A stretch of 64,000 nt of DNA from Rhodospirillaceae bacterium (GCA_018660265.1 JABJKS010000066.1:45348-109347), one strand, 5' to 3'; shown: positions 43,364-52,217, counted from the first letter of the stretch. Made by a program: numbers and translations. The notes: generated by a model not told the origin, from the sequence alone.

Positions 43364-44092
43364 TCAGTACGATACGGACAGATCCTGCAGCCACGCCGGC
43401 AACAGATCCAACACGACATTTTCCAGCCAATGATCTAACCCAAACAGGATGCCCGCGCCTACCAACAAAAACGTGATGCCCATGATGGGCTTGGCCTTAT
43501 CAGCCAGCTTTCTCAGGGCAACTTGGCGCTGTACGATAATCTCGCGGGTGCCAAAGGCCAAAGCCAGCATGACGGCGGAAACGCCGAATGCGAAGGCGGT
43601 CATGATCGCCCCGGCCCAGACGATGCTTTGCCCTTGTGAGGCAAGGGATATTGCCCCGCCCAGTGTTGGCCCGATACACGGCGACCAGACCGCGCCCAAC
43701 ATGGCCCCGCCCAGAAAGTGCCCGCGCAAACCAGTACCAGTACCCGCGGTTTCCATTTCATGCAGGCGGGCATCCGCGCTTCCTGCGAACCCGGCGGTGG
43801 CGGTGGCAAAGCGTTCATTCAGGCGGGGGATCAGCAGGACCAGGCCAAAGCCGACCATCAACCAGGCCCCCACCGTGGTCATCATCCGCTGATCAATCCC
43901 GATGGAGCTGCCCAAAACAATTATGAACAGCCCGACAACCACAAATGACAGGCTCAACCCCGCAGCCAAAGCCAAAGGGCCCCGCCGGTCCGCCTGTAAG
44001 GAGGCCGCCAATACAATCGGCAACACCGGCAGGACGCAGGGGTTTATCAAGGTCAGCAGGCCCGCAACAAAGGCAAAAAACAACTCAACCAA
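43364..44092 (-). CDS. ccdA: CcdA/DsbD-beta-like membrane thiol reductant carrier
   Basis: Passes electrons from cytoplasmic thioredoxin across the inner membrane. A polytopic protein of 242 residues with about six helices and the two redox Cys in matching helix breaks: NPCVLP (Cys19) and SPCIGP (Cys139). The start is taken at a TTG seven bases after GGAG, giving the family N terminus MVELFFAFVAGLLT; an upstream ATG at 44140 adds a charged non-conserved stretch. The partner downstream is the Sec-containing thioredoxin, so the pair resembles a split DsbD, with the secreted selenoprotein acting as the periplasmic thioredoxin domain. Confidence 0.9.
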   Translation of the reverse strand: MVELFFAFVAGLLTLINPCVLPVLPIVLAASLQADRRGPLALAAGLSLSFVVVGLFIIVLGSSIGIDQRMMTTVGAWLMVGFGLVLLIPRLNERFATATAGFAGSADARLHEMETAGTGTGLRGHFLGGAMLGAVWSPCIGPTLGGAISLASQGQSIVWAGAIMTAFAFGVSAVMLALAFGTREIIVQRQVALRKLADKAKPIMGITFLLVGAGILFGLDHWLENVVLDLLPAWLQDLSVSY

Positions 44093-44215
44093 ACGAGTTC
44101 TCCGTGAATGTTCAGGCTCTCTACCATGGCCGGCGATCACGGAACAATGACCCTTCGCTCAAGATATCGTGTGCAATAAATTTGCGGCTGGCGCTCGATT
44201 GATTACAATCCGCGC

Positions 44216-44860
44216 ATGTCCGAACCCAACCGCCAACTTGCTGCAATCGTCATTGCCGATGCCGTCGGCTATTCGCAAATGATACAAGCGGATGAGACGG
44301 GTACACGGACGCGCTTTAACGAACTGGCAGAGGGTATTTTTAAGCCCTTGCTGGCTCAGTATCGCGGTCGTCTTATGAAAACCAAGGACGATGCCTTTCT
44401 GATTACCTTTAACTCCGCCGTGGCAGCTGTCAGCTTTGCAGCAGATGTACAACGCATCCTGCCGGTACATCAAAGCCAATGGCCGGATGATCACCGCATC
44501 CGCTTTCGCATTGGCGTCAACCTGGGCGAAGTCATCGTGGAAGGCGATGATGTGCACGGCGACGGGGTCAACGTAGCTGCCCGTCTGGAGGCCGTGGCAG
44601 ATCCGGGTGGTATTCTGATTACAGGCAATGCCTACGAACAGGTTCGTCGCCGCATGGATCAGGTGGCCTTCGAAGATGTGGGCCCGCAAGACGTGCCTGA
44701 TTATCCGGGTTCCATACCGGCCTACCGGGTCCTGTTGGATCCCGACATTGTCGATCAGAATGTCCCGCGCGCTTCAAAATCAGCCCGCTGGCAGGTGGTC
44801 TTCGGGCTCGCCGTATTGGTGGTTATCGCCGGCGCCGCGCTATGGACGTTACAGTCTTAG
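44216..44860 (+). CDS. class III adenylate/guanylate cyclase with C-terminal membrane anchor
   Basis: A 214-residue cyclase-homology protein. The metal-binding Asp pair is seen in AAIVIADAVGYSQMI and MKTKDDAFLITF; the dimer-interface and transition-state region reads IRFRIGVNLGEVIVEGDDVHGDGVNVAARLEAVA. The second Asp region (KTKDD) differs slightly from the usual K-T-x-G-D. The last 25 residues form one transmembrane helix (VVFGLAVLVVIAGAALWTL), so the catalytic domain faces the cytoplasm. Probably makes cAMP. No partner receptor is adjacent; the divergent neighbours are ccdA and the riboswitch-controlled small gene. Confidence 0.87.
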   Translation: MSEPNRQLAAIVIADAVGYSQMIQADETGTRTRFNELAEGIFKPLLAQYRGRLMKTKDDAFLITFNSAVAAVSFAADVQRILPVHQSQWPDDHRIRFRIGVNLGEVIVEGDDVHGDGVNVAARLEAVADPGGILITGNAYEQVRRRMDQVAFEDVGPQDVPDYPGSIPAYRVLLDPDIVDQNVPRASKSARWQVVFGLAVLVVIAGAALWTLQS

Positions 44861-44874
44861 CTGCCAGCAAACCC

Positions 44875-44986
44875 AGAGCATTTCCGATCAGGAAATGCTC
44901 AGACTCTTAAGAATAGAGCAATTTTTCCAATCACTTAGAATCGCCCTAGTGCTTAGGGCGATTCACGTTGGATGGGAATTGCTCTA
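44875..44986. repeat. dispersed two-hairpin intergenic element, copy F
   Basis: Inverted orientation relative to copy A. The perfect hairpin GAGCATTTCC-GATCA-GGAAATGCTC (44876-44900) comes first, then TAGAGCAATTTTTCCAATCA and its partner GGGAATTGCTCTA (44914-44986), with an inner perfect hairpin GAATCGCCCT ... AGGGCGATTC (about 44939-44963). It occupies the gap after the cyclase gene and ends about 20 bases before the small ORF's stop. Confidence 0.85.
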
Positions 44987-45007
44987 ATACCAACCAGACA
45001 GGAGCCC

Positions 45008-45178
45008 TTAAGTCCGCTGGAAGACCGTCCAGCAATACTTTCCCACCAAAACGGCCACCGCGGCCATGATGATCAATGTCATCACCGCGCCATGGGGGCT
45101 CCAAAACGGAATGGATGGAAACAGGGTGGTCCAGAGGGTCCAGTAGGTATCAAACATAAAACTGATACTGGATAACAT
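45008..45178 (-). CDS. 56-residue hydrophobic small protein under a c-di-GMP riboswitch
   Basis: Unrecognised protein, MLSSISFMFDTYWTLW then a Pro-rich turn (FPSIPFWSPHGA) and one hydrophobic helix (about residues 31-47, VMTLIIMAAVAVLVGKY) and a short basic tail. Its ATG lies seven bases after AAGGAG, and that site directly abuts the P3 stem of the riboswitch, so ligand binding could expose or hide it. The adjacent out-of-frame ATG at 45183 has poor spacing and gives a Cys/Pro-rich reading without a plausible fold. No homologue is recognised. Most likely an inner-membrane microprotein regulated by c-di-GMP. Confidence 0.6.
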   Translation of the reverse strand: MLSSISFMFDTYWTLWTTLFPSIPFWSPHGAVMTLIIMAAVAVLVGKYCWTVFQRT

Positions 45179-45186
45179 TGCATTTC

Positions 45187-45272
45187 TCCTTCGGTAGCTC
45201 CGCTGCCTTTTTTATGAAAAGACCGGTGGCTTTGCGTCCCGCCGTTTCCGGCGGTTTGCCCTTTCGTGGATT
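45187..45272 (-). promoter_or_regulatory. c-di-GMP-I (GEMM-I) riboswitch
   Basis: Read on the minus strand: CACGAAAGGGCAAACC, a GNRA-capped P2 hairpin GCCG-GAAA-CGGC, GGGACGCAAAGCC, the P3 stem opening ACCGGTCTTTT, and the tetraloop-receptor side GGCAGCGGAGCTACCG. These blocks appear in the same order and spacing as in the Vibrio cholerae Vc2 aptamer (GGGCAAACC, GGGACGCAAAGCC, GGTAGCGGGGTTACCG). P3 closes as CGGT/ACCG with CTTTT/AAAAG inside. It ends at the Shine-Dalgarno site of the 56-residue gene, suggesting control of translation. The nucleotide that distinguishes c-di-GMP from cGAMP binding was not resolved by eye. Confidence 0.9.
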
Positions 45273-45402
45273 TGTTTTCAAAACTCACGGCTTACAATCC
45301 AATTGTATAACCGAATAGGTTATCAAATCATTAATGCGATAGAGCAGAATGATCTGCTAAACTAAAGCCAACGAGAACGTCATTTTTAGGGAGAATTCTG
45401 TC

Positions 45403-45873
45403 ATGGACGAGCTGCCAATCCTGGAAGTCCGCCGTATTGAAGCCAATATTATCAAACCAATTTACGAAGAAATGGTTGAGGCCTTGGGCGAAGAACGGGC
45501 CCAGGAAATTTTGACTACTGCAATTAACAAGGATGCGGTCCGCCAAGGCCAGGGCCTGGCTGCCAGCACGGATGAACCCAATAATCTGCAAACCTTCTCC
45601 ACCCTGACGGAAAGATGGTCCAAGGGGGACGCCTTGAAGAAGGATTTCCTGCACGTCGGCGAGGATAGGCTCGAATTCAACGTCGTCCGCTGCAAGTACG
45701 CGGAAGTTTACAAGGAAATGGGCCTGTCCCACATTGGCACGATTTTGTCCTGTGGCCGGGACGGCTCCCTGTGCGAAGGCTATAACCCTGACGTTACCCT
45801 GAACCGGACCCAGACCATCATGGGCGGGGCAAGCCATTGTGATTTCCGCTTTAGCATGGAAAAGAAAGACTGA
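45403..45873 (+). CDS. L-2-amino-thiazoline-4-carboxylate hydrolase family protein
   Basis: A 156-residue protein of the ATC-hydrolase family (the enzyme that opens the thiazoline ring on the way to L-cysteine in Pseudomonas). Typical segments are RIEANIIKPIYEEMVEALGEERA, FLHVGEDRLEFNVVRCKYAEVYKEMGL and the C-terminal ILSCGRDGSLCEGYNPDVTLNRTQTIMGG. The TGA stop overlaps the ATG of the following SDR gene, so the two act together. ATC itself as substrate is not certain; many homologues are of unknown function. Confidence 0.8.
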   Translation: MDELPILEVRRIEANIIKPIYEEMVEALGEERAQEILTTAINKDAVRQGQGLAASTDEPNNLQTFSTLTERWSKGDALKKDFLHVGEDRLEFNVVRCKYAEVYKEMGLSHIGTILSCGRDGSLCEGYNPDVTLNRTQTIMGGASHCDFRFSMEKKD

Positions 45874-46613
45874 TGCGACCAGAAGGACGGTTAGCAGGGC
45901 GGCGCATCCTTATTACAGGTGCGGCATCGGGGATCGGACGGGCGACAGCGGAATTATTCGCCGGGGAGGGCGCGGCCCTGGCCCTCCTCGACCGGAACCC
46001 GGATGGCCTGTCCGATTTTGACGCCATCCCTTGCCCCGCCGATATTACGGATGTTGTCGCAGTCGATCACGCTGTGGCGGCGGCAGCGTCAGGCATGGGC
46101 GGCCTGGACGGCCTGGTCAATTGCGCCGGCAAAGACATGCTGGGCCGCTTGACCGATGTCTCGCCCGAGGACTGGGCCAACATCATCAACATCAACCTGA
46201 TCGGTAGCGCCAACGTCTGCCGCGCCGCCGTAGGGGCGATGCCGACCGGCGGGACCATCGTCAACGTCGCCTCGGGTGCCGGGCTTTTTCCCCTGCCCGA
46301 CCGCACCGCCTATTGCGCCGCCAAGGCCGGCCTCGTGATGTTTTCCAAGTCCCTGGCCATGGAAGTCGCAGATGACGGCATTCGGGTCAATGCGATCTGT
46401 CCCGGTGCCATTGATACGCCGATGCTGGCCGGTTCCTACAAGGACGCCTCTGATCCGGTAGCCGAAAAGGCCATGATCCAGGACCGCTATCTGTTACGCC
46501 GCTTTGGTGTGCCGGGCGAAGTGGCGGCGGCTATTCTGTTCCTCAGCAGTGACGATGCGTCGTATGTCACCGGCACCGCCATGGCCGTCGATGGTGGCCG
46601 TACGTTCTATTAG
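45873..46613 (+). CDS. SDR family oxidoreductase
   Basis: A classical SDR of 246 residues with GAASGIG (16-22), NCAGKDML, the catalytic Ser in VNVASGAG, and YCAAKAG (Tyr-x-x-x-Lys); the C-terminal VTGTAMAVDGGRTFY is standard. It is translationally coupled to the ATC hydrolase-like gene and followed after 8 bases by the sbcD-like gene. Substrate unknown; a product of the preceding hydrolase is a reasonable guess. Confidence 0.88.
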   Translation: MRPEGRLAGRRILITGAASGIGRATAELFAGEGAALALLDRNPDGLSDFDAIPCPADITDVVAVDHAVAAAASGMGGLDGLVNCAGKDMLGRLTDVSPEDWANIININLIGSANVCRAAVGAMPTGGTIVNVASGAGLFPLPDRTAYCAAKAGLVMFSKSLAMEVADDGIRVNAICPGAIDTPMLAGSYKDASDPVAEKAMIQDRYLLRRFGVPGEVAAAILFLSSDDASYVTGTAMAVDGGRTFY

Positions 46614-46621
46614 CCATCACG

Positions 46622-47905
46622 ATGGAAGATGCCGTTCAAACAAGTTTCAAGTTCCTGCACGCAGCGGATATCCACCTGGACAGCCCCATGCGCGGCCTGT
46701 CGAACTATGAAAATGCGCCGGTTGATGCCATGCGCGGGGCCACGCGGGAAGCCCTGAAGAACCTGGTCAATCTGGCTTTGGCGGAAGACTGCGCCTTTGT
46801 CGTGATCGCAGGCGATCTGTTCGATGGCAGCCAGCGGGATATCTCCACGGCGCTTTTTTTCGCCAAGGAAATGAGCAGGCTGGGTCAGCGGAACATTCGC
46901 GTTTTCATAGTCTTTGGCAATCATGACGCCGAAAGCCAATTGCGCACCATGCCCCGGCCCGACAATGTCACTTTGTTGAGCAACCGTAGGGCGGAAACGG
47001 TTGAAGTGCCGGAATTCGGCGTCGCCATCCATGGCCGCAGCTTCGCCCGACGCGACGAAGACCGGAACCTGGCCCAAACCTATCCAGTGGCGACGGCAGG
47101 CCGTTTCAATATCGGTATTCTGCACACCGCCCTGACCGGCCACGCAGCGCATGAAAATTACGCCCCCTGTTCCGTTACTGATTTGGTGAGCAAAGGCTAC
47201 GACTATTGGGCCCTGGGCCATATCCATGATTTCTCGCAACGCCATGAAAACCCGGCCATCGTCTACCCCGGCAACCTGCAAGGTCGCAGCGTGCGGGAGA
47301 CGGGTGCAAAAGGTGCCGTACTGGTCACGGTTGAGAATGGCGCGGTGGCGCTGGAACATCGCGTCCTGGATGCCGCCCGCTGGGATGCAGGCATTATTGA
47401 TCTGACGGCCATAACCTCCCCCCACGGCATGATGGAACAGGTGCGGGACTATTTGGAAGCCGCCGCAGATGCCGCCGCAGATGCCGCTGGGGCCAGGGTC
47501 GCGGCCGTACGGTTGACCTTTACCGGCCGGACTCCGTTGCACGCGCAGATCATTCGGGACGAACGTAATCTGGTTGAGGAAATCCACGTTCTTGCGTCGG
47601 GCCTGGGGCGGGATGTCTGGGTCGAGAAAATTATCTTCCAAACAGCAGCGATATTCAGCCAGGCGGAAATCGCGGCCCGGGAAGATGCCATCGGCGATTT
47701 GGCCACACGCCTGGCAGGGGCCGGGCAGGATGGCGAACTGATGGCGTTGATCGGGGACGATGTCAGGGCGCTGTTGAACAAGCTGCCCGCCGGGCTATCG
47801 GAGCAGGATTCCCAGCTTCTGCAAGCGGTACAGGACAACGACCTCAGCCAACTTGTCGCCGAGGCCGGTGCGGATCTGGTAGCCCAATTGGTTGAGGGCG
47901 ACTGA
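46622..47905 (+). CDS. SbcD/Mre11-like DNA repair exonuclease (YhaO-type)
   Basis: A calcineurin-like phosphoesterase of 427 residues, nuclease partner of the following ATPase. Metal-binding motifs are in order: HAADIHLDSPM (D-x-H), VIAGDLFDGSQ (G-D), FVIFGNHDAE (G-N-H-D), and the later LGHIHDFSQR (G-H-x-H). The stop TGA and the ATG of the ATPase gene share one base, typical of sbcDC-like pairs. Acts on DNA ends or hairpins. Confidence 0.9.
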   Translation: MEDAVQTSFKFLHAADIHLDSPMRGLSNYENAPVDAMRGATREALKNLVNLALAEDCAFVVIAGDLFDGSQRDISTALFFAKEMSRLGQRNIRVFIVFGNHDAESQLRTMPRPDNVTLLSNRRAETVEVPEFGVAIHGRSFARRDEDRNLAQTYPVATAGRFNIGILHTALTGHAAHENYAPCSVTDLVSKGYDYWALGHIHDFSQRHENPAIVYPGNLQGRSVRETGAKGAVLVTVENGAVALEHRVLDAARWDAGIIDLTAITSPHGMMEQVRDYLEAAADAAADAAGARVAAVRLTFTGRTPLHAQIIRDERNLVEEIHVLASGLGRDVWVEKIIFQTAAIFSQAEIAAREDAIGDLATRLAGAGQDGELMALIGDDVRALLNKLPAGLSEQDSQLLQAVQDNDLSQLVAEAGADLVAQLVEGD

Positions 47906-50900
47906 TGCGCCTGCGACGGTTTGAATTGTTGCGCTACGGCCATTTTACGGATCGGGCGATTGATTTTGGTGACAGCAGACAGGACCTGCACCTGATCATT
48001 GGCCCGAATGAGGCCGGCAAATCCACCATGTTGAACGGCCTGGCCGATTTGCTGTTCGGCATCGCGGCCAACTCCACCTACGGCTTTAAGCACGACTATC
48101 AGGCCATGCGCCTCGGCGGGGTGGTTGAGAACCCGTCAGGGCAACTGGCCTTTGTCCGGCGCAAAGGTAACCGCAATACTTTGCTGGACCCGAACGAGGC
48201 ACCGCTGCCGGACGATGCCCTGGCACCGTTCACGGGCGGTGCCGACCGGGCCTTGTTTGAACGCATGTTCGGCCTGGACCATATTCGCCTGCGCGAAGGT
48301 GGTCAGGCGATCCTTGAGGCCAGGGACGATGTGGGCAAGATGCTGTTTGAAGCCAGCAGCGGTATCGCCAACCTGGGCGATGAACTTCGCCGTCTGGATG
48401 AAGAGGCCGATGGGATCTTTCGTCCCCGAGGCAGCAAGCAGCATTTCACCATTGCTTTATCGGACTATACCGCCGCCACAGCCACGGCCCGGAACGCTGC
48501 CCATTCCGCCAAGGATTGGAAAGCATTGATGACCGCATTGGCCGAGGTAAGCACGGAGAAACAACAGCTGAACATTGAAATGCGGGCTCTAGCGGCGGAA
48601 ACCGCGCAGCTGGAACGGGTCAGACGGGCAAAACCACAGTTCCTGAAGCTGGATCAGATACAGTCCGAACTGACCGGCTTCGGTGATTTGCCACCCCTGC
48701 CCGATGATTTCGAGGCCCAGGTCAGAACCGCCGGAGAGGCCTTGTCGGCGGCCCAGGGCGGCGCGCGCGGATCCCAGGACAATTTGCTGCGCCTGAAAAC
48801 AGCCCGTGACGCAATTGTGGTGGATACGGCTATCCTGGCCCAGGGGGAGCGTAAGGAAACCCTGATCACTTTGCAGGACCGGGCCAGCACGGCAAATTTG
48901 GATATCCCCCGGCGCAGCGCCGAATTGCAGGAATTTATCGGTGTCGCGAAAGCCGAAATGGCCCGCATTGGCCTGACGGGGGAGCCGGTCGGCTTTGACC
49001 ATAGCAAACTCCCCAGCAATCCCGATATCACACGGGCCAGAGCGATGATCGCCGAACATCGAAATATCAGAACCCGCCTGGAGGCGGCACAGGCAAGCCG
49101 GGATGATGCCCAAACGGCCATGGGCCGCATCGATGACCGTATTGGCCGCATGGCACCGTTGACTGATGTGTCAACATTGCGTCGGCTCATTGCGCAACAG
49201 GAACAGAACCGGGGCTTGGAGGCGACGGTCGTCGATAGACAGCGCAGCCTTGCGGATCTTGAAGATCGTTTGATGCGCCATGCACCATCGCTGGCCCTGG
49301 CCCTGGACCGGGCGGACGCCGAAGACTTGGCGAACCGGGTATTTCCTACCAGCGAACAGATCTCCGCTGCACGAGAGGAACGCGCAGCATATCTGCGCCG
49401 TCGTGATGACCAGGAACGCCTGATGCGGGAGCTGGCTGCGGAACTGTCTGTAGCCCAGGGCGCATTGGCGCGATTGGAAGCCGATAGCGATTTGCCCAGC
49501 CCCAACGATCTTGCTGACGCGCGCCGAGCCCGGGACGAAACCTGGCAAAGGATCAAAGGTAAGATTGAGACGGGTCAGATGCCGGCGGCCGAAATGCTGG
49601 GGGACCTGGACGCACGCTTGAGCCAGGCCGACGCCATCGTCGACAAAATGGCCGGTGCTGCCGCCCGATACGAGGAGATCAGCAGTCAAAACCGCCGGAT
49701 CGACCGGGACAAGGACAGACTGGCGAACCATGGCCGCCAACACGATGAAATCCTGAAGCTGGTCGATGGGTGGCAGCAAGGCTGGCAGGATTTATGGCTG
49801 GCCAGCGGCATCACGGCACCGGAAGTGGAGGCGGCGCAACGGATACTCGATCACCGGGAAAGCGCCCTGGACCTCATGGCGGAAATCGGCCGGGAACAGC
49901 GCGCGCTTTCAGACATGGAAAATGCCATTGCCCAGGGACGACAACAGATCTTGTCGGAGTTAGGTTGTGAACAACGAAGAGAGATGACCCTGTTGGAGTT
50001 GCTGCATGAAGCGTCCGAAATATTGTCGGCAGCGGGCGAGCGGCAAAATGATCTGAAAAACCTGACGGCCCAGAAGGAAGATTGCGCGGCCACGCTGAAA
50101 GAAGCCGAAGTGGCTGTTGCTGATTGGCAAACGCGCGAGGTGGCGGCCATGGCGGAATGGGATCAGGACCAAGGCCGGAACTTGGCCATTGAAAATGCCG
50201 AAGCCGTCTTTGACCTCATGGAAAACCTGCGCGCCAAATTAGGGGAAATCGATGGTTTGCAACATCGGATCAAGGCCATGGAGCATGACATAACAGCCTT
50301 CAACGCCCTGGCCACCGAATTAGCGGAAACATTCGGGCTGAAAGATATGAGGGGAACGCCCATGGAGATTACTGCGGCAATTGCCGCGAAGTTTGATGGC
50401 GCCATGGCAGATCATACAAAGGCCGACTTGATGGACCGTGAGATTGCACAAGCGGAGTCCGCCAGCCATGATGCCGTCCGCGCCGTGCAGAACTGTGCCG
50501 AGGCAATTGAGGCGCTGTGCCAAACCGCCCATGTCGAACGGTTTGATCAAATCGCCGCTGTGATTGCGAAATGCACAGCCGCCAACGCCTTGAAGAATTC
50601 CGCAGCCGCGATCAACGAGACCCTGGCCAATGATAGCGATGGCATCGATATGCAGGCGCTGCGCCAACAATGCGATGACACCGACCCGGATCAAATCCCA
50701 GGCCGGTTGGGAGAAATCGAACAGGTAAGGCCCGGCCTCGATGCCCGCCTGGAGGAGATCATTCGCCGGGAGCGGGACCTGCAACATCAGAGCGACGAAA
50801 TCAGACAGGCCCAGGGTGCAGCGGACCCGGAGCAGGCGGCAGCGCAAAAACTGGTGGTCGTTGTCGAGGAAGCGGAACGCTATCTGCGCCTGAAAACATC

Positions 50901-51366
50901 CGCCCGCCTGTTGCGCTGGGCCATCGAACAACATCGCAAGGAAATGCAGGGGCCGCTGTTGACCCGGGCATCGGCGCTATTTCAAACCCTGACCGTTGGC
51001 CGCTACAAACGCCTATTCCCGGATTTCGATGATGCGGATCATGCCCGCCTGATGGGGGAAAATAGTAACGGTGATAGTTTGCTTATCACGCAGATGAGCG
51101 ATGGCACCCGGGACCAGTTATATCTGGCCCTGCGCCTGGCTGCCGTGGAGCATTACGGCGAAAACGCCTCTGCCACCTTGTTGCCCTTCGTGGCGGATGA
51201 TCTGTTGATCAACTTTGATGACGCCCGCACCGCAGCAGGTTTTCAGGCCCTGGCCGAATTATCCAAGAGCGTGCAGGTCATCGTCTTCACCCACCACCAA
51301 CACCTAGGCCATCTGGCGCAGGCGGCAGTGGGCGAGGATGGATTGACCATTCATCATCTGAATTAA
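47905..51366 (+). CDS. SMC-like AAA ATPase (YhaN-type, SbcC-like)
   Basis: A 1153-residue SMC-family ATPase paired with the SbcD-like nuclease. Walker A GPNEAGKST is at 33-41 in LHLIIGPNEAGKST; a very long coiled coil occupies most of the middle (heptad-rich ALAEVSTEKQQLNIEM and many similar stretches); the C-terminal ABC signature QMSDGTRDQLYLALRLA and Walker B LLPFVADDLLINFDDART follow. YhaN has no zinc hook of the CXXC type, and none is seen here. The complex likely tethers and trims DNA ends. It is convergent with the acid phosphatase gene, overlapping by four bases. Confidence 0.88.
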   Translation: MRLRRFELLRYGHFTDRAIDFGDSRQDLHLIIGPNEAGKSTMLNGLADLLFGIAANSTYGFKHDYQAMRLGGVVENPSGQLAFVRRKGNRNTLLDPNEAPLPDDALAPFTGGADRALFERMFGLDHIRLREGGQAILEARDDVGKMLFEASSGIANLGDELRRLDEEADGIFRPRGSKQHFTIALSDYTAATATARNAAHSAKDWKALMTALAEVSTEKQQLNIEMRALAAETAQLERVRRAKPQFLKLDQIQSELTGFGDLPPLPDDFEAQVRTAGEALSAAQGGARGSQDNLLRLKTARDAIVVDTAILAQGERKETLITLQDRASTANLDIPRRSAELQEFIGVAKAEMARIGLTGEPVGFDHSKLPSNPDITRARAMIAEHRNIRTRLEAAQASRDDAQTAMGRIDDRIGRMAPLTDVSTLRRLIAQQEQNRGLEATVVDRQRSLADLEDRLMRHAPSLALALDRADAEDLANRVFPTSEQISAAREERAAYLRRRDDQERLMRELAAELSVAQGALARLEADSDLPSPNDLADARRARDETWQRIKGKIETGQMPAAEMLGDLDARLSQADAIVDKMAGAAARYEEISSQNRRIDRDKDRLANHGRQHDEILKLVDGWQQGWQDLWLASGITAPEVEAAQRILDHRESALDLMAEIGREQRALSDMENAIAQGRQQILSELGCEQRREMTLLELLHEASEILSAAGERQNDLKNLTAQKEDCAATLKEAEVAVADWQTREVAAMAEWDQDQGRNLAIENAEAVFDLMENLRAKLGEIDGLQHRIKAMEHDITAFNALATELAETFGLKDMRGTPMEITAAIAAKFDGAMADHTKADLMDREIAQAESASHDAVRAVQNCAEAIEALCQTAHVERFDQIAAVIAKCTAANALKNSAAAINETLANDSDGIDMQALRQQCDDTDPDQIPGRLGEIEQVRPGLDARLEEIIRRERDLQHQSDEIRQAQGAADPEQAAAQKLVVVVEEAERYLRLKTSARLLRWAIEQHRKEMQGPLLTRASALFQTLTVGRYKRLFPDFDDADHARLMGENSNGDSLLITQMSDGTRDQLYLALRLAAVEHYGENASATLLPFVADDLLINFDDARTAAGFQALAELSKSVQVIVFTHHQHLGHLAQAAVGEDGLTIHHLN

Positions 51367-52217
51367 GGCTTCCAGGCCTGCAGGGCATCCAACTTCATTT
51401 GTCGGCGTTCACCGCTGGGCATGCGCCAATTGCCGCCAAAAGTGGAAGATTCCCAACTGCCGTATGATGGATTGGCCAGCATGAACCATTTCGCGCCCCA
51501 CATGGCGTCATGCTTTTCATACAGGGCCTGGCGTTCGGCCAAGGTACCTTTATAGCCGTCGACGAAGTCACCGAAATTATCCCCGAATACCATCAATACC
51601 CGGTAGTTCGCTGTTACATGAGCCCGGCGCGGGCTTTTCTTGGAAGATTTCCATGCCGCCTGTTCACCGCGGGTCAGAACCGTATCCTCAGAGCTATCAA
51701 CGGGATAGCCAAGCGCCGCCAGATTTTTGCGGGTTGCCGGTTCCAGGGGAGCCTTGCGATTGGTGACATAGAATATTTTGATGCCCTTCGCAGCCGCCGT
51801 CTTGATGAAGTCGAGAGAACCAGGAACGGGGCGCGAGATCATGGTATTGACGAACGGCCCCCAGGTTTTTGAATGGTAGTGATTGTTGTCGATCACGACC
51901 CAGGCCTGGTAGGGCGAATTGTCTAAGACCGTTTCATCCACATCCAAAATGATCGCTGGTGGTTTGCCGGCAAAGTCGCCCATCTGCTCATTCGGCGCGG
52001 CGGTCCATGATTTATCGGCCAGGGCAGCGTCCAGCATCAAGGTGCCCAGGCGATAGGTTCCCAAGGCATTGGCTTTGTATTCAACGGAGCTTTGCAGCCA
52101 CAGGGTGGCGTTCAGGCCGTCATTCTGAGCCGGGCCATCGGCATTGGCAGTCGTGGGGACGGTCGCGCTCATGGCGGTCATCAAAAATGCAGCCGCTAGA
52201 AATTTCATTTTCATCAT
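51363..52217 (-). CDS. e(P4)-type HAD acid phosphatase (class C)
   Basis: A secreted nucleotidase of 284 residues. A signal peptide (MMKMKFLAAAFLMTAMSA ... TTANA) precedes WLQSSVEYKA, the DDDD-superfamily motif ILDVDETVLDNSPY, the K-containing FYVTNRKAPLEPAT and the second Asp pair in VLMVFGDNFGDF. No lipobox Cys is seen. It would dephosphorylate nucleotides in the periplasm, feeding the downstream-encoded nucleoside transporter; the gene is the last of that minus-strand operon. Confidence 0.87.
   Translation of the reverse strand: MMKMKFLAAAFLMTAMSATVPTTANADGPAQNDGLNATLWLQSSVEYKANALGTYRLGTLMLDAALADKSWTAAPNEQMGDFAGKPPAIILDVDETVLDNSPYQAWVVIDNNHYHSKTWGPFVNTMISRPVPGSLDFIKTAAAKGIKIFYVTNRKAPLEPATRKNLAALGYPVDSSEDTVLTRGEQAAWKSSKKSPRRAHVTANYRVLMVFGDNFGDFVDGYKGTLAERQALYEKHDAMWGAKWFMLANPSYGSWESSTFGGNWRMPSGERRQMKLDALQAWKP

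Noticed and set aside
45082..45288. 68-residue minus-strand frame through the riboswitch
   Set aside because: It reads through the aptamer and gives a Gly/Ser/Cys/Pro-rich sequence; the 56-residue frame has better spacing from the ribosome binding site and a membrane helix.
46610..47641. Minus-strand 343-residue frame under the SbcD-like gene
   Set aside because: Antisense to a gene with full metallophosphoesterase motifs.
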